Of a stretch of 64,000 nt of DNA, positions 28,115 through 36,436 are shown piece by piece. This DNA comes from Bacteroides caecimuris (GTDB lineage: Bacteria; Bacteroidota; Bacteroidia; Bacteroidales; Bacteroidaceae), in NCBI RefSeq assembly GCF_001688725.2, contig NZ_CP015401.2, forward strand, positions 2,356,001 to 2,420,000, in the 5' to 3' direction. Positions within the stretch are counted from its first letter, which is position 1, and each line of letters opens with the position of its first letter. A program made the position numbers and the translations under genes. A model generated the notes under the pieces. That model was not told the origin of the DNA. It made no database searches and saw only the letters and a list, made by a program, of their open reading frames with translations.

Positions 28115-28173
28115 ATTAAGGCACGGATTACGCGGCTCTAACTAAATAAAAACGGTGTAATCCGCGCCTTAAT
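28115..28173. repeat. 17-bp inverted repeat with a GGATTAC core
   Basis: Arms 28115-28131 and 28157-28173 pair at 16 of 17 positions around a 25-nt loop. The core CGGATTAC/GTAATCCG recurs at 39961-40013. It lies just downstream of the uvrA stop (28224) and may act as a weak terminator, but there is no T run. Confidence 0.6.
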
Positions 28174-28223
28174 TAATATGATTAAGAATAGTTGACTTTA
28201 TTAGGGGAACGCTATGCTTCAAA

Positions 28224-31049
28224 TTAGAGCCCCAATTCTTCGCGAAGAAACTTAGGTGTATATCCCTTATGGCTCTTCGCAACCTCTTCCGGTGTTCCGT
28301 AACTAAGGAGTTCTCCCCCACCCTTACCCCCTTCAGGGCCCATATCGATAATATAATCCGCCATTTTAATCACATCCAGATTGTGTTCGATGACGACAAC
28401 CGTATTCCCTTTATCCACAAGCTTATTCAGTACTCCCATCAGTACGCGGATATCTTCAAAATGAAGTCCAGTAGTCGGTTCATCAAGGATGTAAAGGGTC
28501 TTGCCTGTATCTCTTTTCGACAGTTCCGTTGCCAGTTTCACACGCTGGCTTTCTCCACCGGAAAGAGTGGTAGAAGATTGTCCCAACTTGATATATCCAA
28601 GTCCGACATCCTGCAATACTTTTATCTTATTCAAGATTTGCGGAACGTTTTCAAAGAATTCTACGGCACGGTTGATTGTCATGTCCAATACATCGGCAAT
28701 CGATTTTCCTTTGAAACGTACTTCCAGTGTTTCCCGGTTATAACGTTTGCCGTGACATACTTCACAAGGCACATATACGTCAGGAAGGAAATTCATTTCA
28801 ATTGTTTTATAACCATTTCCCGTACAGGCTTCACAACGTCCGCCTGAAACATTAAAGGAGAAACGTCCCGGCTTGTAACCGCGAATCTTAGCTTCCGGAA
28901 GACCTACAAACAGATTACGAATATCAGAAAACACACCAGTATAGGTAGCAGGATTGGAGCGTGGCGTACGTCCCAAAGGTGATTGATCGACATTCACTAC
29001 CTTATCGATGTTTTCCAATCCTTCAATCGAATCGTATTCCAAAGGATCCTGCAAAGAACGATAGAACTTCTGCGATAGAATCGGTTGCAGAGTTTCATTA
29101 ATCAAAGTAGATTTCCCGCTTCCTGATACACCTGTCACGCAAATTAGTTTTCCTAACGGAAACTCTACATCAACATTCTTCAGGTTATTCCCTTTCGCTC
29201 CTTTCAGCCAGATAGATTTCCCGTTTCCTTTTCTACGCTTGGCGGGGATTTCTATCTTCATCTTTCCATTCAGGTATTGCGAAGTCATCGTATCGGTCTT
29301 CAGCATCTCCTGGGGAGTTCCTGCAAAAACAACCTCTCCACCGAGACGTCCGGCTTTCGGTCCCATATCGATGACATAGTCGGCAGCCAACATCATATCC
29401 TTATCATGTTCCACCACAATCACGGAGTTTCCCATGTCACGGAGTTCTTTCAAAGAGTTGATAAGACGCAAATTATCACGCTGATGCAGACCGATACTCG
29501 GCTCGTCGAGAATATAAAGCACATTCACCAATTGAGAACCAATCTGTGTAGCCAAACGGATACGCTGGCTCTCACCCCCGGAAAGGCTGACAGAACTACG
29601 GTTCAACGCCAAATAATCCAAACCGACATCCAGCAGGAACTTCAAACGTGTACGAATCTCTTTCAGAATTTCTACTGATATTTTCTTCTGCTTATCGGAA
29701 AGGAATTCATCGACCTTCATCAACCAGTCATACAACTCGTTGATATCCATGTTTGCCAATTCATTGATATTTTTATCGTGGATGCGGAAATGCAGAGCTT
29801 CCTTATTCAAGCGGGCCCCTTTACATTCAGGACAAGCCGTTGTTTTGGCAAATTGTTCCGCCCATTTCTGCGCTGTCGCAGAAGCATCTTTCTCCTGCAA
29901 CATCTGAATATACTTCACCACTCCTTCATAAGTAACAAAGTAATCGGATGAAGTGCCGATCAGCGAACTCTTGATTTTAATCCGTTCGTCAGAGCCATAC
30001 AACACTTCATCAATCGCATCGTCCGGCAACTCCTTAACCGGTGTTTTCAACGTTACATCGTACTTCTCAAGCAAAGCACCGATTTGCCAGAAAATCATCG
30101 CATTCTTATATTTTCCCAAAGGAGCTATCGCACCTTCGTAAATGGAAAGTTCACGATCGGGAATCACTTTGTCCACGTCAATCTGATTGACTACTCCCAA
30201 CCCTTTACACTTCGGACACGCTCCTTGCGGTGAATTGAATGAGAAATTATGCGGAGCCGGTTCACGATAAGACAACCCGGTGACAGGACACATGAGCCGC
30301 TTACTATAATGCCGGATACTTTCGGACTGGGCATCCAAAATCATCATCAGCCCGTCTCCCTGACGCATGGCAGTTGCCACACTCTGTTTCAAACGCCGAT
30401 CGTCTTTCTCTGCAACCACTAATTTATCGATAACCACTTCTATATCGTGATTCTTATAGCGATCGAGCTTCATACCATGTGCGATTTCATGCACTTCTCC
30501 GTCCACCCGTACATATAAATATCCCTTTTTACGTATCTGTTCAAAAAGTTCTCTATAATGTCCTTTACGTGAACGCACCAATGGCGCCAGCAAATATATT
30601 TTCCTTCCTTTATAATCTTTCAGAATCAAATCCAGAATCTGCTCTTCGGTGTATTTCACCATTTCTTCCCCTGACAGATACGAATAGGCAATTCCCGCAC
30701 GGGCATACAACAAACGAAGATAATCATAGATCTCGGTAGTTGTTCCTACAGTAGAACGGGGATTTTTATTCGTTGTTTTCTGTTCAATGGAGATAACCGG
30801 ACTCAAGCCTGTTATTTTATCAACATCCGGCCGTTCCAGATTGCCCAGGAAATTGCGGGCATAGGCTGAAAAAGTTTCGATATAGCGGCGCTGTCCCTCG
30901 GCAAAAATCGTATCGAAGGCTAGAGAAGATTTTCCACTACCGCTCAATCCGGTGATAACAGTCAAGCTGTTACGGGGAATCTCGGCATCAATGTCCTTCA
31001 AATTGTGCACGCGCGCACCATACACATTAATATATTCTGTTTCCTGCAT
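28224..31049 (-). CDS. uvrA: Excinuclease ABC subunit A
   Basis: A 941-residue UvrA, the damage-sensing ATPase of nucleotide excision repair, which loads UvrB onto damaged DNA. Both ABC modules are seen: Walker A GLSGSGKSSLAFD near residue 31 and GVSGSGKSTLINE near 635; ABC signatures SLSGGESQRI and TLSGGESQRV; Walker B YILDEPSIGLHQRD and YILDEPTTGLH. Zinc modules include CPKCKGLG and the CEACTGNGY/CEVCHGKRYN pair. The ATG at 31049 (MQETEYINVYG) is chosen because GGAAGG lies 8 nt upstream. In-frame starts at 31055 and 31118 are less likely. Its partner uvrB is separate, at 37872. Confidence 0.96.
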   Translation of the reverse strand: MQETEYINVYGARVHNLKDIDAEIPRNSLTVITGLSGSGKSSLAFDTIFAEGQRRYIETFSAYARNFLGNLERPDVDKITGLSPVISIEQKTTNKNPRSTVGTTTEIYDYLRLLYARAGIAYSYLSGEEMVKYTEEQILDLILKDYKGRKIYLLAPLVRSRKGHYRELFEQIRKKGYLYVRVDGEVHEIAHGMKLDRYKNHDIEVVIDKLVVAEKDDRRLKQSVATAMRQGDGLMMILDAQSESIRHYSKRLMCPVTGLSYREPAPHNFSFNSPQGACPKCKGLGVVNQIDVDKVIPDRELSIYEGAIAPLGKYKNAMIFWQIGALLEKYDVTLKTPVKELPDDAIDEVLYGSDERIKIKSSLIGTSSDYFVTYEGVVKYIQMLQEKDASATAQKWAEQFAKTTACPECKGARLNKEALHFRIHDKNINELANMDINELYDWLMKVDEFLSDKQKKISVEILKEIRTRLKFLLDVGLDYLALNRSSVSLSGGESQRIRLATQIGSQLVNVLYILDEPSIGLHQRDNLRLINSLKELRDMGNSVIVVEHDKDMMLAADYVIDMGPKAGRLGGEVVFAGTPQEMLKTDTMTSQYLNGKMKIEIPAKRRKGNGKSIWLKGAKGNNLKNVDVEFPLGKLICVTGVSGSGKSTLINETLQPILSQKFYRSLQDPLEYDSIEGLENIDKVVNVDQSPLGRTPRSNPATYTGVFSDIRNLFVGLPEAKIRGYKPGRFSFNVSGGRCEACTGNGYKTIEMNFLPDVYVPCEVCHGKRYNRETLEVRFKGKSIADVLDMTINRAVEFFENVPQILNKIKVLQDVGLGYIKLGQSSTTLSGGESQRVKLATELSKRDTGKTLYILDEPTTGLHFEDIRVLMGVLNKLVDKGNTVVVIEHNLDVIKMADYIIDMGPEGGKGGGELLSYGTPEEVAKSHKGYTPKFLREELGL

Positions 31050-31073
31050 ATTCATATCCTTCCATAAATGTTG

Positions 31074-31081
31074 CAAAATTA
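31074..31081 (-). promoter_or_regulatory. -7 box of uvrA
   Basis: TAATTTTG on the minus strand, 24 bp upstream of the chosen ATG. This would leave an upstream start at 31118 untranscribed, supporting the start at 31049. Confidence 0.5.
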
Positions 31082-31165
31082 ATGTTTCCGCCCGAAATAT
31101 GCTCCTAAAAAAGCACAATATTATTTTCTTAACTCAAATCTTATGAAGATATAGGGCATTATTTG

Positions 31166-31173
31166 TACCTTTG
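31166..31173 (+). promoter_or_regulatory. -7 box of the LysM gene
   Basis: TACCTTTG, 34 bp upstream of the ATG at 31208. It lies downstream of the alternative start at 31163, which is therefore rejected. Confidence 0.55.
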
Positions 31174-31207
31174 TTCCTTGATTTCAAGAACCAATAGTTA
31201 TAATTTG

Positions 31208-32974
31208 ATGAAACCGATAAACCGAATATTCTTATTTCTGCTTTTTGTAAGCGTTTCATACGCTATCAGTTATGCACAGGAAAACCAATCTTATTTCTTG
31301 CATACCATCGAAAAAGGACAAAGTTTATACTCCATTTCGAAGATGTATAATGTCACTACGTCAGACATCATACGTCTGAATCCTGGTTGTGACGAAAAGA
31401 TCTATGCCGGGCAAACCATCAAAATCCCTACAGGAAAAGAAAGTCAGAAAGGGGAAACATTCCATACAATCCAAGCCGGAGAAACATTGTACAAACTGAC
31501 ATCAATGTATAATGTGTCCGCTAAAGATATTTGTGAAGCAAACCCAGGTTTGAGTGCCGAGAATTTCCGTCTCGGACAAGTTATTCTGATTCCGCAAAAA
31601 AAAGAAGAACAAACTGCCGCCGTAGTTCAAACGCCTACTGAACAATCGACCATTCAAGGTCCTGTTGTTCCGAGATGCAAAGATATGCATAAAGTAAAGC
31701 GCAAAGAGACTATATTCAGCGTGAGCCGTGAATACGGAATCAGCGAGCAGGAGTTAATTGACGCTAACCCGGAACTGAAAAAGGGTATGAAAAAGGGACA
31801 ATTCCTTTGCATCCCCTACCCGGCAGCAACCACTGTACAGCCAACAAAGAAAGAAGATCCATACGCTATTCCTCCCAGCAATAGCGAGCTTTTCCGTAAC
31901 AATAAGGAGACTCCCCAAAAACTGTCTACCATTAAGGCTGCCTTGTTGTTGCCTTTCCAGGAGTACAAACGCATGGTGGAATATTACGAAGGCTTCCTGA
32001 TGGCAGTAGACAGTCTGAAACGTACGGGCGTTTCTCTTGATTTATATGTATATGACAGTGGAAAAGACATTTCTACATTGAATACAATTCTTGCCAAAAA
32101 CGAGATGAAGAGTATGAATATCATCTTCGGTCCGATGCATCAGAATCAAATAAAACCATTGTCAGACTTCGCGAAGAAGAACGATATACGCTTGGTGATT
32201 CCTTTCTCTCAAAAGGGAGAAGAGGTATTCAACAACCCTGCCGTATTTCAGATCAATACGCCTCAATCTTATTTATATTCAGAGGTTTATGAGCATTTCA
32301 CCCGCCAATTCCCTAATGCGAACGTTATTCTCATCGAACCATCGAGTGCTGACAAGGAGAAAACGGAATTTATCAGCGGCTTGAAACAAGAGTTGAAGAG
32401 CAAAGGAATTCCTATGAGAACCGTCAGCGAAAGCGCAACTAAAGAAACATTGAAAGCAACACTTCGCAGCGATAAAGAAAACATTTTTATCCCGACATCG
32501 GGCAGTAATGTTTTACTGATTAAGGCACTTCCTCAACTGACGTTGTTAGTGAGAGAGAATCCTACAGAAAAAATTCACCTGTTCGGTTATCCGGAATGGC
32601 AGACTTACACCAGAGATCATCTGGAAAGTTTCTTTGAGTTGGATGTATATTTCTACTCTTCATTCTATACCAATACATTGTTCCCGGCAGCCGTGCAATT
32701 CACCAACGCTTATCATAAATGGTATAGTAAAGATTTGGCAAGCAAATACCCTAATTACGCAATGCTTGGCTTCGACACTGGTTTCTTCTTCTTGAAGGGA
32801 TTATCGCTCTATGGCTCGGAATTGGAAAACAATCTGACTAAGATGAACCTGACTCCAATCCAGACAGGATTCAAATTCCAGCGCGTGAACAACTGGGGAG
32901 GATTTATTAATAAGAAAGTGTTCTTCATACGTTTCACTAAGAATTTTGAATTAGTAAAACTTGATTTCGAATAA
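31208..32974 (+). CDS. LysM + type 1 periplasmic-binding-fold protein
   Basis: A 588-residue exported protein. It has a signal peptide (about 1-23, ending ISYAQ) and three LysM peptidoglycan-binding repeats: HTIEKGQSLYSISKMYNV (from about residue 31), HTIQAGETLYKLTSMYNV (about 79) and HKVKRKETIFSVSREYGI (about 160). From about residue 225 to the end the sequence looks like a type 1 periplasmic binding fold (KAALLLPF, YEGFLMAVDSL, IFGPMHQNQIKPLSDFAK, VIPFSQKGEE, YAMLGFDTGFFFL). That combination recalls LpoA-like activators of cell-wall synthases, but the role here is inference. A PorT-like barrel gene follows 7 bp later in the same operon. Confidence 0.88.
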   Translation: MKPINRIFLFLLFVSVSYAISYAQENQSYFLHTIEKGQSLYSISKMYNVTTSDIIRLNPGCDEKIYAGQTIKIPTGKESQKGETFHTIQAGETLYKLTSMYNVSAKDICEANPGLSAENFRLGQVILIPQKKEEQTAAVVQTPTEQSTIQGPVVPRCKDMHKVKRKETIFSVSREYGISEQELIDANPELKKGMKKGQFLCIPYPAATTVQPTKKEDPYAIPPSNSELFRNNKETPQKLSTIKAALLLPFQEYKRMVEYYEGFLMAVDSLKRTGVSLDLYVYDSGKDISTLNTILAKNEMKSMNIIFGPMHQNQIKPLSDFAKKNDIRLVIPFSQKGEEVFNNPAVFQINTPQSYLYSEVYEHFTRQFPNANVILIEPSSADKEKTEFISGLKQELKSKGIPMRTVSESATKETLKATLRSDKENIFIPTSGSNVLLIKALPQLTLLVRENPTEKIHLFGYPEWQTYTRDHLESFFELDVYFYSSFYTNTLFPAAVQFTNAYHKWYSKDLASKYPNYAMLGFDTGFFFLKGLSLYGSELENNLTKMNLTPIQTGFKFQRVNNWGGFINKKVFFIRFTKNFELVKLDFE

Positions 32975-32981
32975 TACGAAA

Positions 32982-33716
32982 ATGATAAAGATAAAACCAT
33001 TTTTGATTGCAACACTCCTACTTACAGGATTTGCTCTTCCTGCCACTGCCCAAATTGGAGAAGCACGCAGCAATTTATCAGTAGGTGTTAATGGAGGTGT
33101 CAACTTAAACAGTGTTTCTTTCACTCCCAGTATCAAGCAAAATAGCTTGATGGGAATTACCGGAGGGGTGACGGCACGTTATATATCCGAGAAGTATTTT
33201 GCCATGATTTGTGGTGCACAAGTCGAATTGAATGTATCACAAAGGGGTTGGGATCAATTGTTTGAAACGGTATCATTGGACGATAACGGATATGAAGTCA
33301 CCTCAAAGGATCCGAGCAAAACTTATACCCGCAAAATGACCTATATTGATATTCCTTTTCTAGCCCATCTTGCTTTCGGACGAGACAGAGGATTACAATT
33401 CTTTGTTCATGCAGGTCCTCAAATCAGCTTTCTGATAAGCGAATCGGAAACAATAAAAGGTATTGATATGAACACCTTATCGAATACACAGAAAGCCATA
33501 TACGGAGTTAAGATTCAGAATAAATTCGACTACGGTATTGCCGGTGGCGGTGGCGTAGAACTCCGAACAAAGAAAGTTGGCAGCTTCATCGTTGAAGGTC
33601 GTTACTACTTTGCACTGTTTGACTTTTACAGTACCACAAAGAAAGACTATTTCGCCCGTGCAGCGCATGGAACAATTACCATAAAGCTCACATACTTATT
33701 TGACTTGAAGAAATAA
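32982..33716 (+). CDS. PorT-like outer-membrane beta-barrel protein
   Basis: A 244-residue exported protein with a signal peptide (about 1-23, ending PATAQ) and short alternating strands such as LSVGVNGGVNL, ITGGVTARYIS, FFVHAGPQISFLI and GGGVELRTKKVGSFIVEGRYYFALF, typical of the Bacteroidota PorT/outer-membrane beta-barrel domain. PorT itself belongs to the type IX secretion machinery of oral relatives, but most members of the domain family have unknown roles. The ATG at 32982 is chosen over a TTG at 32961. It is co-transcribed with the LysM gene, suggesting a shared envelope role. Confidence 0.83.
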   Translation: MIKIKPFLIATLLLTGFALPATAQIGEARSNLSVGVNGGVNLNSVSFTPSIKQNSLMGITGGVTARYISEKYFAMICGAQVELNVSQRGWDQLFETVSLDDNGYEVTSKDPSKTYTRKMTYIDIPFLAHLAFGRDRGLQFFVHAGPQISFLISESETIKGIDMNTLSNTQKAIYGVKIQNKFDYGIAGGGGVELRTKKVGSFIVEGRYYFALFDFYSTTKKDYFARAAHGTITIKLTYLFDLKK

Positions 33717-33788
33717 AATCCTCTCCCTCCTCCTTTCGAGAGAAGAAGCTTGAAATATTTACAAAGCATCACTTTAGGGATACTCATT

Positions 33789-33829
33789 AAATAAGGCAAC
33801 TAACTCGCAATGAATTAGTTGCCTTATTT
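33789..33829. terminator. Terminator downstream of the PorT-like gene
   Basis: Perfect 15-bp arms AAATAAGGCAACTAA (33789-33803) and their inverse (33815-33829) with an 11-nt loop, 73 bp after the stop. A/T tails are present on both sides. Confidence 0.75.
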
Positions 33830-33856
33830 GTATCTTTAAAACAGGAATATTCAGTA

Positions 33857-33937
33857 AATGCCCCGTTTTAGAGATGCTAAAGCATAGCTTTAGAGAGCAA
33901 AAAGCATAGCTTTAGAAGAGTTAAAGCGATGCTTTTC
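33857..33937. repeat. Four-unit array with 22-bp period and CTTTAG core
   Basis: TTTTAG/CTTTAG/CTTTAG/CTTTTC cores start at 33866, 33888, 33910 and 33932, exactly 22 bp apart. Two units also hold the palindrome AAAGCATAGCTTT. It fills the gap between convergent genes and is related to arrays at 59949 and 62801. Confidence 0.7.
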
Positions 33938-33981
33938 ATTAATCATATTAACGAATTATCCAAATATAGGAAAATATCTTC

Positions 33982-34425
33982 TTATCTCAATCTATCCGCA
34001 GCCTTTACCATCACCTCATCGCGTCCAATAGCACGAACAGCCAATATATTCAGAATAATGGAAATAAGTGGTAAACACAATGCCCAGCCTACCCGGAACA
34101 TATTTGCATCATTCTTCAACGCAAAATAAAAAGCGAGGGCAGCAATGTAATAACCGACCAACAACAAGCTATTGAAAATCGTCATGCGAATCTGCAACAT
34201 ACGGTTCTTATATAAAAAAATGGTAGCCACGGCAACGATAGCACTAAGCATCAGAATCCCGAATAAACCCCATGTAGACTGAAAAGTGTCGTTTATTTCC
34301 AATCCTAATGCCTTAAAAGGATGTTCACCCATTGTATCAATGAAGTAACCTATCGGCATACACATAGCTGTAATCAGCAATCCTGTAACAATCAATAAAT
34401 AAACAGTTTGAATTCGTTGAATCAT
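33982..34425 (-). CDS. DUF4293 family membrane protein
   Basis: A 147-residue protein with four hydrophobic segments (starts near residues 5, 50, 80 and 110), beginning MIQRIQTVYLLIV, the hallmark of the Bacteroidota DUF4293 family. Function unknown. The longer reading from 34470 adds 15 residues and is less likely, since family members start at MIQRIQ. It is the last gene of the bamD operon, 108 bp after the omega-like gene. That placement is common in the order and hints at a basic envelope or transcription-linked function. Confidence 0.88.
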   Translation of the reverse strand: MIQRIQTVYLLIVTGLLITAMCMPIGYFIDTMGEHPFKALGLEINDTFQSTWGLFGILMLSAIVAVATIFLYKNRMLQIRMTIFNSLLLVGYYIAALAFYFALKNDANMFRVGWALCLPLISIILNILAVRAIGRDEVMVKAADRLR

Positions 34426-34533
34426 AAGTATTCTAAATAGTAGTTGAGTTAAACAATAATAGCCAAGCAATAAGGAGTAGGGATAATCATCCCACTTACT
34501 ACTTGACTATCAAATTCTTCGTCAGAAAATAAA

Positions 34534-34869
34534 TTACTGAAGTTTTTCTTTCTCCTTAGCCGGATTTCTATAATATACTTTCCCTTCGATGTATTCTTGC
34601 GTAGCAATCAAGTCCGGTTTCGGCAATTTCTCATAATAACGAGAAATTTCGATTTGCTCTCTATTTTCAAACACTTCTTCCAAGTTGTCATTGTAAGAGG
34701 CAAACTCTGCCAATTTCTTTGAAAGATCGTTTTTGATTTCTACACTGATCTGATTAGCACGCTTACCAATAATGGCAACAGTTTCATAAACATTACCTGT
34801 ATCAGCACAGAGTTCCATCATGTCACGGGTTACTGTTGTAGCAGGAGCATTCGTTTTTTTGTAGTCCAT
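34534..34869 (-). CDS. rpoZ: RNA polymerase omega (Rpb6-like) subunit
   Basis: A 111-residue protein matching the Bacteroidota omega/Rpb6 family. After an N-terminal tail, the helix-rich core reads NVYETVAIIGKRANQISVEI (about 26-45), equivalent to the omega segment that braces the beta-prime subunit, followed by SKKLAEFASYNDNLEEVFENREQIEISRYYEKLPKPD. Omega assists RNA polymerase assembly. It is placed 14 bp after bamD and before DUF4293 in one operon. Confidence 0.82.
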   Translation of the reverse strand: MDYKKTNAPATTVTRDMMELCADTGNVYETVAIIGKRANQISVEIKNDLSKKLAEFASYNDNLEEVFENREQIEISRYYEKLPKPDLIATQEYIEGKVYYRNPAKEKEKLQ

Positions 34870-34883
34870 AAATCTATTTAAAT

Positions 34884-35687
34884 TTAGTCTTTAATTACTT
34901 TCTGTGATTCATTGAATATTTTTTCGGCTTCTTTCAAATATTTACTTTCAGGAAATTCATTCTTGAAAGCATAATATTCGTCCACTGTTTCGCGGTAACG
35001 TTCCATCTTCTTGTCTTCTACACTATAAATAGCCATTTCGTATCTCGCACGCAGAATCAAGATAGAAAGTTCTTCACGATAATCGGTATAAGGATAATCC
35101 TTCAGTGCATTTTGAGCTGTGATTACACAAGACTCATAGTTATTACCTAAATAATTACCCAAATTATAATATAATTTTGCAGAATAAAGTTCTTTCAAAA
35201 CCAGCTTATCCTGCAAAGCAAAAATCATATCCTGTGCTTCCTGCTTCTTTGTGCTGTTTGGGAAATACTCCATGAACATCTGCAACTGCTGGATAGCCTG
35301 ATAAGTGCTTGATTGATCCAAACGTGGTTCCGGGGTATCCAGAAATAAAGCTTTACCTGCATGAAAACGTGCCAGTTCGGTAAAAGTGCCACGAGGATAT
35401 GTATTGAAATAGGTGATAAATGTTTGGGCAGCTGTCTGATAATCTTTCTGATTATAATAACTCATTCCCAGCATATACAAAGACTCTTCCGCTTTATCGG
35501 TTCCTTTCAGAATGGTTATCAACTCATTCAGCAACGTAGCTGAACGATTATACTGTCCCTTCGCAAAATAGTTTTTGGCAGCTTCGTACTTGTATTCGTA
35601 ATCGGTGCTTTTCAGCAATTTATTGTACTCTCCACATGATGTCAGAGTAGCCGCCGCAAGCAAAGTTATAATGATATTTTTCTTCAT
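34884..35687 (-). CDS. bamD: Outer-membrane assembly lipoprotein BamD
   Basis: A 267-residue lipoprotein. The signal peptide ends in the lipobox LTSC, so Cys18 is the acylated residue. The rest is made of tetratricopeptide-like helices (YKYEAAKNYFAKGQYNRSATLL near 32; SLYMLGMSYYNQKDYQTAAQTF near 70; AKLYYNLGNYLGNNYESCV near 170), the five-repeat BamD/ComL layout. BamD joins BamA to fold outer-membrane beta barrels. Its promoter is clear: -33 TTG and -7 TAACTTTG. It leads the operon bamD - omega - DUF4293. Confidence 0.93.
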   Translation of the reverse strand: MKKNIIITLLAAATLTSCGEYNKLLKSTDYEYKYEAAKNYFAKGQYNRSATLLNELITILKGTDKAEESLYMLGMSYYNQKDYQTAAQTFITYFNTYPRGTFTELARFHAGKALFLDTPEPRLDQSSTYQAIQQLQMFMEYFPNSTKKQEAQDMIFALQDKLVLKELYSAKLYYNLGNYLGNNYESCVITAQNALKDYPYTDYREELSILILRARYEMAIYSVEDKKMERYRETVDEYYAFKNEFPESKYLKEAEKIFNESQKVIKD

Positions 35688-35706
35688 CCTATTTAAAAAT
35701 AATGCG

Positions 35707-35737
35707 CAAAGTTACTTATTCGCCGGGAATTTAGCAA
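35707..35737 (-). promoter_or_regulatory. Promoter of the bamD operon
   Basis: On the minus strand, TTG at 35737-35735 and TAACTTTG at 35714-35707 with 20 bp between, 20 bp upstream of the bamD ATG. Confidence 0.7.
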
Positions 35738-35887
35738 TTAATCTGTGTTTTTTAATACATAAAAGGCGTTAAACATCGACAAAAGGAGAGAAAATGACGT
35801 CGAATTGCAAACGGCAAACAACTGTGTTATCCCATTCAAAGACAACACAGCTATTTACCGTTCCCTGTTGATCGTTTACTGCTATAT

Positions 35888-36313
35888 CTACAGCTTGTAC
35901 AAATCACTTGCAGCCAGCAGATCGACTTTCTTTTCTTTCAATACCTCGATACATTTGTCCAGATTGCTGGGGCGAATTACCACATTTGCAATATTGTTAT
36001 TGGCAAACGAATACATATATTCAATAAATACACCCTCGTCTGATAAATATCCCAGCACTTTTGCCAAAGCACCCGGTATATTGGGACAGCTTATACCTAC
36101 TACATCAGTCACATTCACTGCAAAATGATTATCTTTTAAAGCTTTGTATGCTTTATCCGGATCAGATACTATTCCACGCAAAATACCAAAATCAGCATTT
36201 TCGGCAATGCACAAGGCAGAAAGGTTGACATTTTCTTTCGCCAGCACTTCAGTCACTTCCGTCAAACGACCTGACTTATTTTCCAAAAAGATAGAAAGTT
36301 GCTTTGCTACCAT
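35888..36313 (-). CDS. ACT domain protein (tandem ACT)
   Basis: A 141-residue protein of two ACT domains: VAKQLSIFLENKSGRLTEVTEVLAKENVNL (about 2-31) and VVGISCPNIPGALAKVLGYLSDEGVFIEYMYSF (about 71-103). ACT domains bind amino acids and regulate enzymes. It is downstream of the phenylacetate-CoA ligase gene in the same direction, a frequent pairing in Bacteroidota and archaea, where the two may serve aromatic amino acid or aryl-acid metabolism. A small hairpin (about 35821-35852) may terminate it. Confidence 0.9.
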   Translation of the reverse strand: MVAKQLSIFLENKSGRLTEVTEVLAKENVNLSALCIAENADFGILRGIVSDPDKAYKALKDNHFAVNVTDVVGISCPNIPGALAKVLGYLSDEGVFIEYMYSFANNNIANVVIRPSNLDKCIEVLKEKKVDLLAASDLYKL

Positions 36314-36321
36314 ATTTATTA

Positions 36322-36434
36322 AAGTATTAAGTAATAAGTATTAAGTAACAAGCATTAGGTATTAGGCAACAAGTATTACCACAGTTCCAAGATCACCCGC
36401 ATGGTTAATACTTAATACTTAATACCTAATACTT
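36322..36434. repeat. AT-rich inverted repeat of TTAAGTATTA units
   Basis: Several copies of AAGTATTAAGTA-like units at 36322-36380 face their inverse (TTAATACTTAATACTTAATA-like) at 36402-36434, around a short unique core. The hairpin would sit in the paaK-ACT intercistronic mRNA. The style is a common Bacteroides intergenic repeat. Confidence 0.65.
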
Positions 36435-36436
36435 AT

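Noticed and set aside
31163..31207. Earlier start for the LysM protein
   Set aside because: It lies upstream of the promoter -7 box, and the signal peptide begins properly at 31208.
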